A stretch of 64,000 nt of DNA from Bilifractor sp002394235 (lineage in GTDB: Bacteria; Bacillota; Clostridia; Lachnospirales; Lachnospiraceae). The DNA lies in assembly GCF_052118845.1 (NCBI RefSeq), contig NZ_JBQKGJ010000012.1, positions 1-64,000 on the forward strand, written 5' to 3'. Under the pieces are notes generated by a model. It was not told where the DNA came from. It saw only the letters and a list, made by a program, of their open reading frames with translations, and ran no database searches. Positions 7,946 to 16,664 of this stretch are shown piece after piece. The position numbers and the translations under genes are program-made. The stretch's first letter is position 1, and the number at the start of each line of letters is the position of its first letter.

Positions 7946-8554
7946 ATGAAAATCTATCTTCTGAGGCATGGCGAAACCAGGATTAACGCGCTCGGCGGCC
8001 GGTTCCAGGGTCAGATTAACTCCCCGGATGCCGCTCTTACCGAAAAAGGCCGGAGGCAGGCACGGGAAGTTCGGGAAGAATTCCGGACAATGGGACTGCA
8101 TTTTGATCTCGTATACACAAGCCCGCAGGAGCGCGCGGTGGAGACCGCCATGCTTGCGACAGGTCTTCCGGCCGAGCGGCTGACCATGGATGACCGGCTG
8201 AAGGAGATCAGCTTCGGGCCGTTTGAGGGACAGAAGTGGGAGAAGATGAACCCCAAAACCCTGCACACCATGCTGTATGACTTCGGCAACTATATTCCCG
8301 GTCCGGGCATGGAAAGCGGAATCCGTCTGATCCAGCGGGTGAGCAGTTTTCTCGAGGATTTGAAAAGAGAAAAACCGGCAGAAAGCATTCTGGTATCCAC
8401 TCACGGAGGCGTGATACGTGCCGCTCTCGTTCACATTCACGCAGATCCCCTGAAGACCTTCTGGGAGAATCCTGTCGGAAACTGTGCGTGGTTCGAAATC
8501 ACATGCGAAAATGGCGTCTTAACCTTGACAGGCTGCGACAGGAAAGAAGACTAA
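7946..8554 (+). CDS. Histidine phosphatase family protein
   Basis: A 202-residue phosphoglycerate-mutase-like phosphatase. It starts MKIYLLRHGET, with the phospho-accepting His in RHGET (7-11), and keeps the second His in STHGG near residue 153. TSPQERAVETA matches the second arginine motif. The family includes alpha-ribazole phosphatase (CobC), PhoE-type broad phosphatases and small-molecule hydrolases; sequence alone does not choose between them and no cobalamin genes are near. The ATG at 7946 is preferred over a frame start 63 bases upstream because GAAAGGA precedes it and RHG motifs normally sit within the first ten residues. Confidence 0.85.
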   Translation: MKIYLLRHGETRINALGGRFQGQINSPDAALTEKGRRQAREVREEFRTMGLHFDLVYTSPQERAVETAMLATGLPAERLTMDDRLKEISFGPFEGQKWEKMNPKTLHTMLYDFGNYIPGPGMESGIRLIQRVSSFLEDLKREKPAESILVSTHGGVIRAALVHIHADPLKTFWENPVGNCAWFEITCENGVLTLTGCDRKED

Positions 8555-8614
8555 AGAAAACTGACCGGTGCGCGGCATCACAGCGAGATCAGGGCAGTAG
8601 CGCTTCCTTACATT

Positions 8615-8643
8615 TTGTGATATAGTAATAAACTATATATTAT
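8615..8643 (+). promoter_or_regulatory. Promoter with overlapping palindrome before the glm cluster
   Basis: TTGTGA (8615-8620), 17-base spacer, TATTAT (8638-8643). The inverted repeat ATATAGT-AATAA-ACTATAT (8620-8638) fills the spacer, so it could be an operator for a repressor of the amino-sugar genes. Confidence 0.45.
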
Positions 8644-8666
8644 TCCAACATATAGAGGAGCATCAT

Positions 8667-9344
8667 ATGTACACTATCAGAGATTTGTATGATCTGGATC
8701 ACACTCTTGCAAAGGACTATCTCAGCCGTTTCACCTATCCCTGGGAGGCTCTTGCAGGAATTAAGGACCTGATCCTCTCCCTTGGCAGGGATCTCGACAA
8801 AAATGAATATACAGAGGTTTCCGAGCACGTCTGGGTTCATCGGACAGCACGGATTTTCCCGTCTGCCTACCTCGGCGCACCGTGTATCATCGGACCGAAC
8901 ACAGAGGTCAGGCACTGTGCCTTTATCCGTGGCTCCGCCCTTGTCGGCGCTGACTGCGTAGTCGGAAATTCGGTTGAATTGAAAAATGTCATTCTCTTCG
9001 ACCATGTTCAGACGCCGCACTACAACTACGTCGGGGACTCGATTCTCGGATATTTCTCCCATATGGGCGCAGGATCCATCACCAGCAACGTCAAATCCGA
9101 CAAGCTCCCGGTGGTTGTCCACGGACAGGATGAAAATATCGAGACCGGTCTCAAGAAATTCGGAGCCATGCTCGGAGATCATGTGGAAGTCGGCTGCAAC
9201 AGCGTCCTCAATCCAGGCACGGTCATCGGAAGAAACTGCAATATTTATCCGACCTCCTGTGTCAGAGGAGTTCTTCCTGAGAATTCCATCTGGAAGGACA
9301 ACGGAACAGTAATCAGAAAAATTATCCCGGAGGAGAAGAGATAA
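8667..9344 (+). CDS. Left-handed beta-helix acyltransferase-like protein (GlmU C-terminal type)
   Basis: 225 residues. From about residue 50 to the end it shows repeating hexapeptides (for example IIGPNTEVRHCAFIRGS, LVGADCVVGNSVELKN, HVEVGCNSVLNPG), the pattern of a left-handed parallel beta helix. The segment with VKSDKLPVVVHGQ resembles the acetyltransferase half of GlmU. The nucleotidyltransferase half of GlmU is missing; instead there is an N-terminal helical stretch of about 50 residues. It overlaps glmM by one base (TAATG), and glmS follows. This supports a role in making UDP-GlcNAc precursors, perhaps acetylating glucosamine-1-phosphate, but the acceptor is not proven by sequence. AGAGGAG precedes the ATG. 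Confidence 0.7.
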   Translation: MYTIRDLYDLDHTLAKDYLSRFTYPWEALAGIKDLILSLGRDLDKNEYTEVSEHVWVHRTARIFPSAYLGAPCIIGPNTEVRHCAFIRGSALVGADCVVGNSVELKNVILFDHVQTPHYNYVGDSILGYFSHMGAGSITSNVKSDKLPVVVHGQDENIETGLKKFGAMLGDHVEVGCNSVLNPGTVIGRNCNIYPTSCVRGVLPENSIWKDNGTVIRKIIPEEKR

Positions 9345-10681
9345 TGGGAAGATATTTCGGTACAGACGGCATCCGCGGCAAGGCAAATGAGGGGCTCACG
9401 GCTTCCCGCGCTTTTGAGGTTGGAAGATATCTCGGCTATTATTACAGCAGAAACGGCAGAAGCAAAATCATCATTGGAAAGGACACCCGTCTTTCCTCTG
9501 ATATGCTGGAGAACGCGCTTGCTGCCGGCATTGCTTCCGAGGGATGCGACGCGTATCTGGCAGGATACTGCCCGACCCCGATGATCTGCTACCTCACGGT
9601 TCATGAAGATTTTGCCGTAGGCGCCATGATCAGCGCCTCCCATAATCCGTTCTATGACAACGGAATCAAAATTTTTTCAAAGGACGGCATAAAGCTCCAG
9701 GGCGAGGTGGAAGCTCTGATCGAGGATTATATCGACGGCAAGGAGACCATCCATTTTGTGACGGATGAAAAAATCGGCCGTGTAATTCCCTACCCGCAGG
9801 GCATTGATCATTATATCGATTTTATCTGCCGTACATTCCCGACAGACCTCACCGGAATGCGTGTTGCCATGGACTGCGCAAACGGATCCAGCACATATAC
9901 GGCAGAAAAGGTTCTGACCCGTCTGGGCGCATCCTGCACGGTCATGAACAACAAGCCCAACGGTATTAACATCAACAACAACTGCGGCAGCACCCACCCG
10001 GATGCTTTCCGCGAATTCATGAAGACAGGAAGCTTTGATCTCGGCCTCACCTTTGATGGAGACGCGGACCGGCAGATCCCGGTACGGCCTGACGGCGCAC
10101 TTGTAGACGGAGACTTTGTGCTTTATATCTGCGGCAAATATTATCGCGACAAGGGAATGCTGAAGGGGAATACCGTTGTCACCACTGTCATGGCAAACCT
10201 CGGTCTCTGGAAAGCGATGGAGCGTGAGGGCATCCATGTGGAAAAAACCGACGTCGGCGATAAGTATGTCTATGACTGCATGCTGAAAAACGGATACATC
10301 GTCGGAGGCGAACAGAGCGGTCATATCATCTTCAGTGAATACGAGACAACGGGCGACGGACTTGTCACCGCCCTCGCGCTTCTGAAGATCATGAAGGAGA
10401 CCGGCCGCACAATCAATGAGCTCTGTGAGGGCCTGAAGATCTACCCGCAGCTTCTGGTAAATGTAAAGGTTACCGATAAGAATCAGGTCATGGGCGATCC
10501 GGAGGTTCAGGATGCCATCGATCAGGCGAACAGGAGCCTTAACGGCAACGGACGAATCCTGGTGAGACCGTCCGGCACGGAGCCACTGCTCCGGATTATG
10601 GCGGAGGCAGAAACCGACCGGATCTGCGAAGATGAATGTGAGAGAATAGCCTGCATCATCCGCAGAAAATACGGGGCCTGA
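9344..10681 (+). CDS. glmM: Phosphoglucosamine mutase
   Basis: Interconverts glucosamine-6-phosphate and glucosamine-1-phosphate on the way to UDP-GlcNAc and peptidoglycan. The 445-residue length is standard. The phosphoserine loop ISASHNP places the catalytic Ser at 99, TFDGDADR (about 237-244) is the metal-binding loop and RPSGTEP near the C-terminus is the phosphate-binding site. The N-terminal MGRYFGTDGIRG is diagnostic for GlmM against other phosphohexomutases. The start overlaps the stop of the hexapeptide-repeat gene, implying translational coupling. glmS follows after 243 bases. Confidence 0.95.
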   Translation: MGRYFGTDGIRGKANEGLTASRAFEVGRYLGYYYSRNGRSKIIIGKDTRLSSDMLENALAAGIASEGCDAYLAGYCPTPMICYLTVHEDFAVGAMISASHNPFYDNGIKIFSKDGIKLQGEVEALIEDYIDGKETIHFVTDEKIGRVIPYPQGIDHYIDFICRTFPTDLTGMRVAMDCANGSSTYTAEKVLTRLGASCTVMNNKPNGININNNCGSTHPDAFREFMKTGSFDLGLTFDGDADRQIPVRPDGALVDGDFVLYICGKYYRDKGMLKGNTVVTTVMANLGLWKAMEREGIHVEKTDVGDKYVYDCMLKNGYIVGGEQSGHIIFSEYETTGDGLVTALALLKIMKETGRTINELCEGLKIYPQLLVNVKVTDKNQVMGDPEVQDAIDQANRSLNGNGRILVRPSGTEPLLRIMAEAETDRICEDECERIACIIRRKYGA

Positions 10682-10714
10682 GAATTCTGCCGGCTGTCTC
10701 GGTTCATGACATTA

Positions 10715-10786
10715 ATTTCACAGCTCCGCTGTATTCACGAACCGGCAGACATTTCACAGCTCTGCTGCATTCACAAACCGGCAGGC
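10715..10786. repeat. Two tandem 36-bp units between glmM and glmS
   Basis: Units 10715-10750 and 10751-10786 begin ATTTCACAGCTC/T and end ACCGGCAGAC/GC, with four differences. It is unrelated in sequence to the 36-bp pair at 6385 but has the same period and also sits in a spacer. Confidence 0.8.
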
Positions 10787-10858
10787 GCTTCAGATATGGC
10801 GGTCCGTGCCGCCCGGGTTGATTTTCTCCGGGCACTGATGTATGTTAGACTATATGCA

Positions 10859-10884
10859 GGCGGAAGGGTCTGTTCCCTTCCGCC
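10859..10884 (+). promoter_or_regulatory. GC-rich hairpin in the glmS leader
   Basis: GGCGGAAGGG (10859-10868) pairs with CCCTTCCGCC (10875-10884) around TCTGTT. There is no T-run after it, so it is not a standard terminator. It lies 40 bases before the glmS ATG. The glmS ribozyme consensus is not found here. Confidence 0.5.
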
Positions 10885-10924
10885 TTATGCAGATTCATAT
10901 GAAGAAAGACAGGAGATATTTATC

Positions 10925-12763
10925 ATGTGTGGAATAGTAGGATATACCGGCGACCGCCAGGCGGCTCCGATCCTTCTTGAGGGTCTGACACGGCTGGAAT
11001 ATCGCGGATATGATTCCGCCGGAATCGCCGTACGAAATGGAGACAAGACGATCATCGTCAAGGCTAAGGGCCGTCTTTCCGAACTGAAGGACAAGACCGA
11101 CAACGGCGCTGCTGTTCCGGGCTTTTGCGGAATCGGGCACACCAGGTGGGCAACCCACGGCGAACCCTCGGAGATTAACGCCCACCCTCACTGCAGCGAT
11201 GATATGAATGTCGTCGGCGTTCACAACGGAATCATCGAGAATTTCCAGGAGCTCAAGGCAAAGCTTCTGCGCCATAACTACACCTTCTACTCCGAAACCG
11301 ATACGGAGGTTGCGATCAAGCTGATCGACTACTATTACAAGAAGTACGAAGGCACCCCGATTGACGCCATCAACCACGCGCAGGTTCGTATCCGTGGTTC
11401 GTATGCTCTTGCCATCATGTTCAAGGACTATCCGGGTGAAATCTATGTAACCCGGAAGGACAGTCCCATGGTGCTCGGCACCAACAAGGACGGCTCCTTC
11501 CTCGGTTCCGACGTTCCCGCCATTCTCAAATATACCAAGAATGTGTATTACATCGGGAACATGGAGGTCGGACGGCTTACCAGAGACGGAATCACCTTCT
11601 ATAATCTGGACGGCGACGAGATCCAGAAGGAACTCAAGACCATTGAATGGGATGCGGAAGCAGCGGAAAAGGGCGGCTACGAGCATTTCATGATTAAGGA
11701 AATTCATGAACAGCCGAAGGCGGTCAGAGACACGGTCAATGCCTATCTCAGGGACGGCCATGTAAACCTCGAGGCACTTAATCTGACCGAAGGACAGCTT
11801 GCGGATCTCACCCGCGTATACATTGTGGCCTGCGGTTCTGCCTACCATGTCGGAATGGTCGCGAAATACGCGCTTGAAAAGATGACTGACATATGCGTAG
11901 AGGTTGACTTCGCCTCGGAATTCCGTTACCGGAACCCCAAACTTCAGAAGGAACACTCTCTCGTTATTATCATCTCTCAGTCGGGAGAAACCGCCGATTC
12001 ACTGGCTGCACTTCGCCTGGCGAAAGACCGGAATATTCCGGTTCTCGCCATTGTCAATGTCGTCGGATCGTCGATCGCGCGTGAAGCCGATCACGTGATG
12101 TACACCTACGCCGGACCGGAAATCGCAGTTGCCACCACCAAGGCATACAGCTGTCAGCTTATTGCCAGCTACCTCCTCGGCATTGCAATCGGTACCGCAC
12201 AGGGCTCTATCTCCGAGGAACGGGAAGCACAGTATATCGACGCCCTTCTGGCGCTCCCGGATCACATCGAAAAGGAGCTTGAGGATAAGGAGCGTATCCA
12301 GTGGTTTGCGGCAAAATATGCCAGCGCCCACGATGTCTTCTTCATCGGCCGTGGCATTGACTACGCGATCTGCATGGAAGGCAGCCTTAAGATGAAGGAG
12401 ATCAGCTATATTCACTCCGAGGCATATGCTGCAGGCGAACTGAAACACGGAACAATCAGCCTGATCGAAGACGGGACTCTGGTGGTCGGTGTCTGCACAC
12501 AGCAGGATCTCTATGAGAAGACCCGCAGCAATATGGTCGAGGTCAAGAGCAGAGGCGCTTATCTCATGGGGCTTACCACCAACGGGAATTACAGCATCGA
12601 GGACGTCGCGAACTTTGTCGTATACGTTCCGAAGACGGAACCGGCTTTCGAAGCAAGCCTTGCCGTGATTCCGCTTCAGCTTCTGGGCTATTACATCAGT
12701 GTCGCAAAGGGCCTCGATGTTGACAAGCCGAGAAATCTCGCGAAATCCGTAACCGTAGAATAA
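10925..12763 (+). CDS. glmS: Glutamine--fructose-6-phosphate aminotransferase (isomerizing)
   Basis: Makes glucosamine-6-phosphate from fructose-6-phosphate and glutamine. The 612-residue protein starts MCGIVGY, so Cys1 after Met removal is the N-terminal glutaminase nucleophile. The glutaminase domain runs to about 240, followed by two SIS sugar-isomerase domains (SQSGETADS near 343; the second around 460-600) and the family C-terminus KSVTVE. ATG 10925 is set by the invariant MCG and by AGGAGA upstream; an upstream in-frame ATG would block the essential cysteine. It is the third gene of the glm cluster. A bidirectional terminator follows at 12907. Confidence 0.96.
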   Translation: MCGIVGYTGDRQAAPILLEGLTRLEYRGYDSAGIAVRNGDKTIIVKAKGRLSELKDKTDNGAAVPGFCGIGHTRWATHGEPSEINAHPHCSDDMNVVGVHNGIIENFQELKAKLLRHNYTFYSETDTEVAIKLIDYYYKKYEGTPIDAINHAQVRIRGSYALAIMFKDYPGEIYVTRKDSPMVLGTNKDGSFLGSDVPAILKYTKNVYYIGNMEVGRLTRDGITFYNLDGDEIQKELKTIEWDAEAAEKGGYEHFMIKEIHEQPKAVRDTVNAYLRDGHVNLEALNLTEGQLADLTRVYIVACGSAYHVGMVAKYALEKMTDICVEVDFASEFRYRNPKLQKEHSLVIIISQSGETADSLAALRLAKDRNIPVLAIVNVVGSSIAREADHVMYTYAGPEIAVATTKAYSCQLIASYLLGIAIGTAQGSISEEREAQYIDALLALPDHIEKELEDKERIQWFAAKYASAHDVFFIGRGIDYAICMEGSLKMKEISYIHSEAYAAGELKHGTISLIEDGTLVVGVCTQQDLYEKTRSNMVEVKSRGAYLMGLTTNGNYSIEDVANFVVYVPKTEPAFEASLAVIPLQLLGYYISVAKGLDVDKPRNLAKSVTVE

Positions 12764-12827
12764 CCGCAGAATAACTTCAAGTGGATGTAAAAAACGCCTG
12801 CAAACGCTGCCATCGCCAGATGACAGT

Positions 12828-12895
12828 GCGCAGACGATTACATCTTGATCGTGCAGATTATTACAGGCTGTTAGCGCAGACGATTACATCCTGAT
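12828..12895. repeat. 22-bp direct repeat pair after glmS
   Basis: GCGCAGACGATTACATC plus C/TTGAT occurs at 12828-12849 and 12874-12895, 46 bases apart. It looks like a local duplication in the spacer. Confidence 0.6.
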
Positions 12896-12906
12896 AAGGA
12901 TTACAA

Positions 12907-12949
12907 AGCCGGGAAAGGCGGCACCTCCACGGTGCCGCTTTTCCCGGCT
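12907..12949 (+). terminator. Terminator between convergent glmS and coaX
   Basis: AGCCGGGAAAGGCGGCACC pairs with GGTGCCGCTTTTCCCGGCT with minor mispairing. The stem is followed by CTATTTTTT on the plus strand and can serve both convergent genes. Confidence 0.8.
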
Positions 12950-13021
12950 CTATTTTTTCCCCGATATTCTAACCCTTCATCGGAATTTTTCGTTCTGATT
13001 CAGTTCATCGGGATTTTTCGT

Positions 13022-13819
13022 TTACTTCTGATTCAGTTTCCAGATAATACCCAGTCCCTTCAGAAGCAGTTCATTGTCTACAATGATCGAATGACGGCAG
13101 AACGGCGCGATCAGCCGTCCCATACCGCCGGTAGCCAGACACGTAGGCGAAACCTCTCTTCCCTCAATTTCAGAAAGCTCATTTGTGAACCGGTCCAGAA
13201 GGCCGTCTATCTGTCCGGCAGAGCCGTAGACGATACCGCTGCGGATCGCGTTCACAGTATCTTTTGCAATTGCCCGGTCTGGCGCTATAAAATCAACGGC
13301 GGGCAGAAGAGAAGTATCCGCGATCAGGCCCTTCAGGGCAGTTCCCGGCCCCGGAAGTATGCAGCCTCCCAGATAAACACCCGCGGATGAAAGAGCGGTC
13401 ATCGTGGTTGCCGTTCCCATATCGATGATCAACGCCGGCATCGGATATTCCGCCTTTGCAGCGACAGCAGTTGCCAGAAGATCCCCCGCGATTGCCGACG
13501 CGGGAATTCCGTTCATGTCGAGTTCCAGGCCGACCTCAACGCCTTCTCCGAGGATTCGTGCATTCTCACCGGTCAGAAGTCTTACTGCCTCAGCCACCAC
13601 ATGGGTGACAGACGGTACAACCGATGAAATCAGACATCCCCGGAATTCCTTCGGGTCTATCTTCTCCAGAGCAAGTATTCTGCTGATTTCTGCAGCATAT
13701 TCATGATAGGTCTCGATTTTGTTGGTACTCATCTGAATGTGACGAATCACTTTATTATCCGACTCACGGATACAGCCGAGAACCATATGTGTATTTCCGA
13801 TGTCGATTGCGAGAATCAT
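13022..13819 (-). CDS. coaX: Type III pantothenate kinase
   Basis: Phosphorylates pantothenate in the first step of coenzyme A synthesis; the type III enzyme uses no feedback by CoA. 265 residues with the ASKHA-fold signatures DIGNTHMVLG (about 5-14), GDLLATAVAAKAEYP (about 112-126) and DMGTATTMTAL (about 132-142). Length is standard. It lies 20 bases downstream of a vitamin-type ECF substrate-binding gene on the same strand, which makes a two-gene pantothenate uptake and phosphorylation operon likely. The 3' end abuts a short direct repeat (TTCATCGG-ATTTTTCGTT at 12977 and 13004) and the bidirectional terminator. Confidence 0.95.
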   Translation of the reverse strand: MILAIDIGNTHMVLGCIRESDNKVIRHIQMSTNKIETYHEYAAEISRILALEKIDPKEFRGCLISSVVPSVTHVVAEAVRLLTGENARILGEGVEVGLELDMNGIPASAIAGDLLATAVAAKAEYPMPALIIDMGTATTMTALSSAGVYLGGCILPGPGTALKGLIADTSLLPAVDFIAPDRAIAKDTVNAIRSGIVYGSAGQIDGLLDRFTNELSEIEGREVSPTCLATGGMGRLIAPFCRHSIIVDNELLLKGLGIIWKLNQK

Positions 13820-13839
13820 TTGTATTCCCCCGTTTACGC

Positions 13840-14466
13840 TCAGCTTCTGTCTTTCTTCACAATCCGGAGAATGCGGATGATTATCGGGGTGAGTGCGACA
13901 TTGATTATGAACTCAACCACGAAGTTTAATCCGATAAAGGTTGTCAGAAAAACGCCGAGCAGATTCTGGTCTGTTCCGAGCGCACCTGCAATGAGTCCGC
14001 GGAAAATCGTAAGAGCGGTGACACTGAAAATTCCCGTATTTATGATTGGCGCGATAATCGCCGCCAGGACAACTCCTGTGTAGAAATTGATTCTGGAGAA
14101 CAGACGGAAAAACAGTCCGCTCACCAGACCGGCAAAGGTTCCCTTCAGGATGCAGACGAGAATCGTAGCCACCGGCTGGTACTCAAGCATCATTGTCGAA
14201 AAAGCGCCTGCCGCTCCGGTGATGACCTGAATCGATACCACGGCCCCGAATACCGCTCCCAGAAACGCTCCGCCTGCCGGGCCATCAAGAATCGCTCCGA
14301 TAATAATCGGAACAAGCGTCAATGTAATGGTGAATGGTCCGAGCGGTATGCTTACTGCCGCCTGCAGGATGATTACAATCGCCGCCAGGATCGCAAGCAT
14401 GGTCATACGCTGAACCCTGCTCCTTGGTTTGTTTACAGAATCCTTTGTTACTGTTGCTGTATTCAT
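13840..14466 (-). CDS. ECF transporter S component, probably for pantothenate
   Basis: A membrane protein of 208 residues with about six hydrophobic helices. The alanine/glycine-rich helices and the PLGPFTITLTLVPI segment (near 45-58) fit the S components of energy-coupling factor vitamin transporters. S components bind the vitamin and use a shared EcfA-EcfA'-EcfT module, which is not in this window. Adjacency to coaX, 20 bases upstream in the same direction, makes pantothenate (PanT-like) the best guess. ATG 14466 is chosen for AAGGAGG six bases upstream; an in-frame start ten codons earlier has no such site. Confidence 0.8.
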   Translation of the reverse strand: MNTATVTKDSVNKPRSRVQRMTMLAILAAIVIILQAAVSIPLGPFTITLTLVPIIIGAILDGPAGGAFLGAVFGAVVSIQVITGAAGAFSTMMLEYQPVATILVCILKGTFAGLVSGLFFRLFSRINFYTGVVLAAIIAPIINTGIFSVTALTIFRGLIAGALGTDQNLLGVFLTTFIGLNFVVEFIINVALTPIIIRILRIVKKDRS

Positions 14467-14572
14467 TTTTTTCCTCCTTGCTGCTGTTTTGGTCAATCCA
14501 AATATAGCGCAGAATTACTGTAACATACTTTTCCCCGCATGTTAACCTTTTGTCAAAAAAAATGCTACAATG

Positions 14573-14755
14573 TACTGTATAAGTCCAGTCGCAATGTTCG
14601 TGGCCCACGGGGAGCTTGCTCACCAGTGGGCAAGAACATTAGCGACGACAACAGGTATGAGCACGAAGTGACGCGTAAGCGGCACGGAAGTGCGAATACC
14701 TGTTAGCGGCACGGAAGCTGCGAAGCAGCGAAGTGACGCGGGGACTTATACAGTA
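14573..14755. repeat. 183-bp element with 14-bp perfect terminal inverted repeats
   Basis: Ends TACTGTATAAGTCC (14573-14586) and GGACTTATACAGTA (14742-14755) are exact inverted complements. Inside, a 55-base module (14649-14703) matches 18206-18260 at 54 of 55 positions and is itself closed by ACAGGTAT/ATACCTGT. Another part, GCTCACCAGTGGGCAAGAAC, also occurs at 279-301. A partial further copy (CTGTATAAGTCCAGCCGCAA) follows at 14784. No coding frame is present, so it behaves as a small non-autonomous interspersed element. Confidence 0.85.
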
Positions 14756-14833
14756 TGTGGCACGACTTATCGTATGAGGTGTGCTGTATAAGTCCAGCCG
14801 CAATGTTCTTGACCCGCATACAGGAGACATTCT

Positions 14834-15541
14834 ATGACCATTCGTCTGTATATATTCGACAATAATTGCCCCATCCAGAGAGAAGACCGTATCCGGGCTG
14901 CTGTCCGTTCTTTTACGCACGACTCTCAGGGCAGCCTGACCGCATCTCTTAAGATTTGCAGGACGAACAGGGGCCGCCCATATCTGGTTCAAAACGGAAA
15001 AACATCGGAAGAGGACCCGTCTGTTCCGGAAATATCTATAACGGACAGTGGTTCCTGCTGGATTGTTGCTGTCTCGGATCAGCGAATCGGCATTGATCTC
15101 CAGGAAAACCGTATACGAAGACAATCCTGCCCGACGGATGACACCGAACGCTGCCGAAGACTCGCGTCCCGGTATTTTCACGCTTCAGAAAGTTCCTTCA
15201 TTCTCTCCGCACAGACAGACGAAGAAACCATCCGTCGATTTTTTCAGGTATGGACCGCAAAAGAAGCTTACGTCAAATATACAGGCACCGGAATTGATGG
15301 CAACTTTTCCTCCTTCGCGGTAAATACCGGAACAACATATGCCAGCCGTGATCCCGATCACCCATTTTTCTACCTGAATCCGGAGCTTGACTGTGCGTTT
15401 CTCTATCCCCGCACTGACAGTTCCCGCACCCTCTGCGTCTGTATCGGCTGTTCCTGCAGGATTCCGGGATCAGTGCCGCCCGCCGACTGCCGGCTTTATT
15501 ATTATGATCTCAAACAGAAAGGATTCCTTCTTTATGATTAA
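14834..15541 (+). CDS. 4'-phosphopantetheinyl transferase, Sfp type
   Basis: Transfers phosphopantetheine from CoA to a serine of carrier proteins. The 235-residue length is in the range of Sfp-type enzymes rather than the 120-residue AcpS. Motifs in order: GRPYL (about 48-52), ISITDSGSCWIVAVS with IGIDLQ (about 85-90, the magnesium site, Gln where Glu is usual) and WTAKEAYVKYTGTG (about 140-153). Its partner could be either ACP in this window or an unseen synthase. Two CoA genes lie just before it on the other strand. It overlaps the following HAD gene by eight bases, so the two are likely co-translated. The ATG has AGGAGA upstream. Confidence 0.85.
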   Translation: MTIRLYIFDNNCPIQREDRIRAAVRSFTHDSQGSLTASLKICRTNRGRPYLVQNGKTSEEDPSVPEISITDSGSCWIVAVSDQRIGIDLQENRIRRQSCPTDDTERCRRLASRYFHASESSFILSAQTDEETIRRFFQVWTAKEAYVKYTGTGIDGNFSSFAVNTGTTYASRDPDHPFFYLNPELDCAFLYPRTDSSRTLCVCIGCSCRIPGSVPPADCRLYYYDLKQKGFLLYD

Positions 15542-16613
15542 AATGATCGCTTCTGATCTCGACGGCACACTGCTTCTGGATTCCCGGACCGTCAGCGCAC
15601 GCAATCGTATGGCCCTGACCCGGGCTACAGCATCGGGCATCGAGGTCGTCGTCGCAAGCGGGAGAGTACTGACCTCACTTCCGGAGTCCGTGTTCCGCAT
15701 CCCCGGAATCCGTTATGCCATCACCTCGAACGGAGCAGCAATCTACCGGATTCCTTCTGATGCAGATACCTCTTCTGGCGCAGATGCCTCATCCGGTGCA
15801 GATACTTCATTTGGCGCAGATACTTCATCCGCTACAGATGCCTCTTCTGATGTTTCCTCAGCTCCCGCCCGGATACTCCCCGGCTTCCAGCCAGATAAAC
15901 GGAACAATCTTTACAAAAAATCGTATTCAGACTTTCAAAGTATTCTGGCCCGCAATCCTCAGAACTATTCTGACAGTTTCCGCGGCCGACTGTTGTCTTC
16001 GAAGCGTATTTACCACCGTCCCCTGTCAGAGAAGGCTGTACTCGACCTGCTTGAGCTCACCGCGGCATATCCTTCAGACCTTTTTCCACTTTCTTATGAG
16101 GTCTTTATTAACGGCGTTGCCTATGCCTGTACCGCCTACGTCAATGAACCCGGAAACTTCGGAGCGTCCTCAGCATATGTCGATTATGTGCGGACAACCC
16201 GTGTCATGAAGGATGATATCCGCGGCTTTATCTTTCAGCACAGAAAGGAGCTTGACGGACTTGATCTTGTCGTCGGTGACGATGCGCTCTGCGAGCAGCT
16301 GCGCAATAAAATCCACAGCACGCTCAGGAATATCTATACCACCTCCTCCGTATCAAACCGCATTGAAAATTCCTCCCCTGAGGTGGGTAAGGGAGCAGCG
16401 CTTCGATTCCTGTCTTCTCAGTTAAAAATACGAAAGGAAGATATCGTCGCCTTCGGAGATGCAGACAACGATATCGACCTTCTGACCTCCGCAGGTACCG
16501 GAATTGCCATGGAAAACGGCACCGAGCGATGCAGAAAATCGGCCGACTACGTAGCCGGCCGCTATGACAGCGACGCAGTAGCAGAAGTTCTCCAATCCCG
16601 GTTCGCGATCTGA
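15534..16613 (+). CDS. HAD-superfamily (Cof-type) hydrolase with a repetitive insertion
   Basis: 359 residues, longer than the usual 265-290 of Cof/HAD-IIB phosphatases. Motif I DLDGTLL (about 7-13), motif II in VVASGR (about 38-43) and motifs III/IV in GDADNDIDLL (near 305) give an intact active site for a sugar-phosphate or flavin-phosphate type hydrolase. Residues 77-106 are five repeats of an Ala-Asp-Ala/Thr-Ser-Ser-Gly type sequence encoded by 18-bp units. They fall after SNGAAIY, at the start of the cap domain, so they should form a flexible loop outside the core. ATG 15534 has AAAGGA upstream and lies inside the end of the preceding gene. Confidence 0.85.
   Translation: MIKMIASDLDGTLLLDSRTVSARNRMALTRATASGIEVVVASGRVLTSLPESVFRIPGIRYAITSNGAAIYRIPSDADTSSGADASSGADTSFGADTSSATDASSDVSSAPARILPGFQPDKRNNLYKKSYSDFQSILARNPQNYSDSFRGRLLSSKRIYHRPLSEKAVLDLLELTAAYPSDLFPLSYEVFINGVAYACTAYVNEPGNFGASSAYVDYVRTTRVMKDDIRGFIFQHRKELDGLDLVVGDDALCEQLRNKIHSTLRNIYTTSSVSNRIENSSPEVGKGAALRFLSSQLKIRKEDIVAFGDADNDIDLLTSAGTGIAMENGTERCRKSADYVAGRYDSDAVAEVLQSRFAI
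15762..15851. repeat. Five in-frame 18-bp units inside the HAD gene
   Basis: Units of the type GCAGATACTTCATCCGGT run 15762-15779, 15780-15797, 15798-15815, 15816-15833 and 15834-15851. The period is a multiple of three, so copy number can change without breaking the frame. Confidence 0.9.
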
Positions 16614-16664
16614 CATCACATCCGAATTACATGACTAACCCGAGATCCTATGACAAAATCTTAA

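Noticed and set aside
10682..10924. glmS ribozyme upstream of glmS
   Set aside because: The spacer was checked for the conserved ribozyme core and none was seen; it holds a 36-bp tandem repeat and a GC hairpin.
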